Of a stretch of 7,873 bases of DNA, positions 5,525 to 7,873 are shown one piece after another. Made by a program: the position numbers and the translations under genes. Source of the DNA: JAYTQQ01 sp043746635 (lineage in GTDB: Bacteria; Bdellovibrionota; Bdellovibrionia; Bdellovibrionales; JAMPXM01); NCBI GenBank assembly GCA_043746635.1, contig JAYTQQ010000095.1, positions 1 to 7,873 of the forward strand, given 5' to 3'. Under the pieces are notes generated by a model that was not told the DNA's origin, made no database searches, and saw only the letters and a list, made by a program, of their open reading frames with translations. The stretch's first letter is position 1; each line of letters opens with the position of its first letter.

Positions 5525-6253
5525 TTATTCAGTAGGCTCCGAGGTAGCAGCAGCCGTTTCCGGCTCGGTCTTATGATCCTTCGGCGGAGTCGCTTTCGCG
5601 GCTCCTGCAGCGGCAGCTTTGCCCATTTCCTTGATTTTTCCTGGATCGGGGGCGTAGAGTACGAACAACTGCCGACCTTCCATCTTGGGTGATGTTTCAA
5701 CCATCGCTATATCGATGAGCGCCGCAGTCACTTTATGAAGAACCGCGAGTCCTAATTCTTGATGGGCCATCTCACGACCGTAATAACGTAAGTTCACTTT
5801 TACTTTATCGCCTTCAAGCAAGAATCCGCGAGCCGCTCTGAGCTTCACGTCGAGATCGTGTTGATCCGTACGTGGGCGAAGCTGAATTTCTTTGATCGTA
5901 ATGACCGTTTGGTTCTTACGAGCCTGATGCTCTTTCTTTTTATTTTCGTACTTAAACTTGCCATAATCCATGATTTTGCAAGTAGGCGGTTTAGCCGTCG
6001 GAGCGATTTCAATCAGATCGAGACCTTTGCCTTCAGCGAGTCTGAGAGCCTCATGGGGAGGAAATACTCCGAGCATGGTGCCGTCTTCATCGATCACGCG
6101 TACTTCTGGAGCTCTAATTTCACGGTTGATACGAAGAGAATCTTTGCCGCCACCTTTTTTAGGTGCGCCGCCGCCGCTACCGCCAAATGGTCTTGAGCCA
6201 CCGCCTCCGGTGCCTCCTCCGCCTGCTGGTCTGGAACTATTAAAGCTCTTAAT
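5525..6253 (-). CDS. infC: Translation initiation factor IF-3 with ATT start
   Basis: Binds the 30S subunit, prevents premature 50S joining and checks start codon and initiator tRNA. It has 242 residues, longer than the usual 170-180. The N-domain starts near RINREIRAPEVRVIDEDG (41-58) and includes EALRLAEGKGLDLIEIAP (68-85) and CKIMDYGKFKYE (92-103). A lysine-rich linker follows, then the C-domain from TIKEIQLRP (119-127) through DLDVKLRAARGFL (133-145) and GDKVKVNLRYYGRE (148-161) to about 202. Extra parts are a Gly/Ser/Pro-rich segment at 9-36 and an Ala/Pro/Thr/Glu-rich tail at about 208-242. No ATG, GTG or TTG sits suitably. AGGAGG at 6265-6260 lies six bases before an in-frame ATT at 6253, matching the rare AUU start known for infC in Escherichia coli. 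The ATT overlaps the thrS stop (ATTAA). Confidence 0.94.
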   Translation of the reverse strand: MKSFNSSRPAGGGGTGGGGSRPFGGSGGGAPKKGGGKDSLRINREIRAPEVRVIDEDGTMLGVFPPHEALRLAEGKGLDLIEIAPTAKPPTCKIMDYGKFKYENKKKEHQARKNQTVITIKEIQLRPRTDQHDLDVKLRAARGFLLEGDKVKVNLRYYGREMAHQELGLAVLHKVTAALIDIAMVETSPKMEGRQLFVLYAPDPGKIKEMGKAAAAGAAKATPPKDHKTEPETAAATSEPTE

Positions 6254-7873
6254 TGCTAACCTCCTGGTTATGTTGCACAACATCTTGAGGGAACATTGCA
6301 CTCTCAAGACTTCTATTTTTAATTTCTTCTAAAATCAACTCCGCAAATTCTTTTGGAGTGACTCCGTCTTTGACTTTGCCCGTGCGTGAGCGCACCGAAA
6401 GAGTCTTAACTTCCGACTCTTTGTCTCCGACGATTAACATATACGGCACTTTTTGTAATTGTGCTTCTCTAATTTTAAAGCCGAGTTTTTCGCCCCGCGA
6501 GTCGTAATGCACGCGAACGCCCTGGTTGTTGAGCGCGTTGCGGACTTCGGTGCAGAAGGCATCTTGACGTTCGGTGACGTTTAAGATCTGAACCTGAACC
6601 GGAGAAAGCCAAGTTGGTAAATGACCTGCACAGTGTTCGAGGTAGACGCCAATGAATCGCTCGAGGGATCCAAGGATCGCACGATGGAGCATGACCGGTC
6701 TGTGATCTTGATTATCTTCGCCAGCGTATTTGAGGTCAAAGGCTTCTGGCATATTGAAATCAACTTGCAGAGTGCCGAGCTGCCATGAGCGTTTGATCGC
6801 GTCGACGAACATGATGTCGAGTTTCGGACCGTAAAAAGCTCCGTCGCCGGCGTTGATCTTATATGGAAGGCCTAAGCCTTTGAGTGCGGCCTCGAGAGCC
6901 GCTTCGGCTTTATCCCAAATCTCTTCAGAACCCATGCGATGTTCAGGCCGGGTTGATAAGAAAACCACGTATTCATTCATTCCAAGTTTCGAGTAAACTT
7001 TTTGGAGGAGCTGGATGAATGAGGCGATCTCAGACTGGATTTGATCAGCACGGCAAAAAATGTGGGCGTCGTCTTGGCAAAAAGATCGGACGCGTGTGAG
7101 TCCGTGCATGACTCCGCTGCGTTCGTACCTATGGAGTCTTCCGAAGTCGGCCATTCTGAGGGGAAGTTCGCGGTAAGAATGTCTTTCGGCCCCAAAGAGC
7201 AAGCAATGGCCGGGGCAATTCATCGGCTTCATCGAGAAATCACGTTCGTCGATTTTTGTGAAGAACATATTCTCGCGGTAGTTTTCGTAGTGACCTGATT
7301 TATGATAAAGCTCGACGTCGTAAACTTGCGGAGTGATCACTTCTTCGTACTGATATTCAAAGTACAGCTCGCGCATATATTTTTGAAGTTCGTTATAAAT
7401 AGTAGAGCCTTTGCCAGTAAAGAAAGGTCCGCCGGGAGAGAGTGGATGAAAGTGAAACAGACCAAGATCTTTTCCGAGTTTGCGGTGATCGCGTTTCTTG
7501 GCTTCCTCGAGGTTGTGTAAGTACTCGGCGAGATCTTTTTTATCTGAGAAGGCGGTTGCGTAGATGCGCTGGAGACGTGCTTTCGTTTCGTCTCCGCGCC
7601 AGTAAGATCCTGCTATCGAGAGAAGTTTGAATGCTTTGATCTGGCCAGTCGATTTGATGTGCGGACCACGGCAGAGGTCGAACCAAGTGCCTTGGTGGTA
7701 GACTCCAACTTTGGTTTCGCCTTTGGCTTTAAGATCTTTGATGAGTTCGGTTTTAAAAGTCTCGCCCATTTTTGAGAAGGTGGCGATGGCTTCGTCGATC
7801 GGTAGGTTTGCTCGAGTGATTTCGTAATCTTTAGCGACAATTTCGGCCATTTTATTTTCGACTTTTTCGAGAT
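6249..7873 (-). CDS. thrS: Threonyl-tRNA synthetase, lacking N-terminal part (5' end outside window)
   Basis: Class II synthetase that charges tRNA-Thr and edits misacylated Ser-tRNA. The frame is open to the window edge, so the Met at 7850 is internal (LEKVENK precedes it). About 540 residues are visible. Numbered from that Met, Cys212, His263 and His389 are the Zn2+/threonine-binding ligands (E. coli 334, 385, 511). Cys60 and His64 of the editing site match E. coli 182 and 186. All five share an offset of 122, so the missing part is about 115 residues holding the TGS domain and the HxxxH editing motif. Class II motif 2 (FGRLHRYERSG, 236-246) and motif 3 (MLHRAILGSLERF, 387-399) are intact. 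The anticodon-binding domain runs from about 414 to 512. The C-terminal tail carries the infC ribosome site, and the stop TAA overlaps the infC ATT start. Confidence 0.97.
   Translation of the reverse strand, partial: LEKVENKMAEIVAKDYEITRANLPIDEAIATFSKMGETFKTELIKDLKAKGETKVGVYHQGTWFDLCRGPHIKSTGQIKAFKLLSIAGSYWRGDETKARLQRIYATAFSDKKDLAEYLHNLEEAKKRDHRKLGKDLGLFHFHPLSPGGPFFTGKGSTIYNELQKYMRELYFEYQYEEVITPQVYDVELYHKSGHYENYRENMFFTKIDERDFSMKPMNCPGHCLLFGAERHSYRELPLRMADFGRLHRYERSGVMHGLTRVRSFCQDDAHIFCRADQIQSEIASFIQLLQKVYSKLGMNEYVVFLSTRPEHRMGSEEIWDKAEAALEAALKGLGLPYKINAGDGAFYGPKLDIMFVDAIKRSWQLGTLQVDFNMPEAFDLKYAGEDNQDHRPVMLHRAILGSLERFIGVYLEHCAGHLPTWLSPVQVQILNVTERQDAFCTEVRNALNNQGVRVHYDSRGEKLGFKIREAQLQKVPYMLIVGDKESEVKTLSVRSRTGKVKDGVTPKEFAELILEEIKNRSLESAMFPQDVVQHNQEVSN
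6257..6308 (-). promoter_or_regulatory. Three adjacent inverted repeats at the infC ribosome site
   Basis: The last thrS codons, just upstream of the infC ATT, contain three consecutive hairpin-forming elements on the minus strand. They are CTTGAG/CTCAAG (6308-6303 with 6289-6284), ATGTTGTGCAACAT (6283-6270), and TAACCAGGAGGTTA (6270-6257). The third is a 5-bp stem with an AGGA tetraloop, so it holds the whole AGGAGG Shine-Dalgarno. Such a fold could limit ribosome access and act in infC control. The inverted repeats are seen directly; the regulatory role is inferred. Confidence 0.5.

Noticed and set aside
6254..6307. 18-residue extension of IF-3 from a TTG within thrS
   Set aside because: It has no ribosome site, lies inside thrS codons, and the AGGAGG-spaced ATT explains the start far better.
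5858..6332. Two overlapping plus-strand open frames opposite infC
   Set aside because: They are shadows of the IF-3 coding sequence. The Pro/Leu-rich stretch is the complement of the glycine-rich IF-3 segment.

Overview
The window holds nine protein-coding genes, all on the minus strand, so the biology reads from right to left. Two gene groups sit back to back. The first is the classic translation cluster thrS (5' end cut by the window edge), infC, rpmI, rplT. The second is a tightly packed mevalonate-pathway operon: type 2 isopentenyl-diphosphate isomerase, class II HMG-CoA reductase, a GHMP kinase that best fits phosphomevalonate kinase, diphosphomevalonate decarboxylase, and mevalonate kinase (3' end cut by the window edge).

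Organism: a bacterium with mid-range GC (roughly mid-40s percent by eye) and good Shine-Dalgarno sequences at several genes. The thrS-infC-rpmI-rplT order and an AUU start on infC are known from many bacteria, including proteobacteria. A mevalonate operon combined with proteobacteria-like ribosomal proteins suggests a Bdellovibrionota-like or other former deltaproteobacterial lineage. This placement is an inference and was not tested by any search.

Layout: 7873-6249 thrS; 6308-6257 three adjacent inverted repeats over the infC ribosome binding site; 6253-5525 infC starting at ATT; 5524-5325 a 200-base intergenic region with a terminator-like hairpin whose loop side carries a tandem 14-base repeat, then a candidate promoter; 5324-5133 rpmI; 5074-4712 rplT; 4680-4651 a strong intrinsic terminator; 4636-1 the mevalonate operon, with two gene overlaps and gaps of only 11 and 16 bases. 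No stretch over 300 bases lacks a gene. I saw no tRNA, rRNA, CRISPR array, insertion sequence or attachment site.

Function: the first group charges tRNA-Thr, controls initiation and supplies two 50S proteins. The second encodes the steps from HMG-CoA to mevalonate, through two phosphorylations and a decarboxylation to isopentenyl diphosphate, and isomerisation to dimethylallyl diphosphate. HMG-CoA synthase is the only dedicated step not seen. It may lie beyond base 1 or elsewhere in the genome. The content is mostly conserved core metabolism. The points of interest are the RNA-level regulatory structures, the terminator abutting the idi start, and sequence peculiarities of the enzymes. I found no convincing undescribed system.
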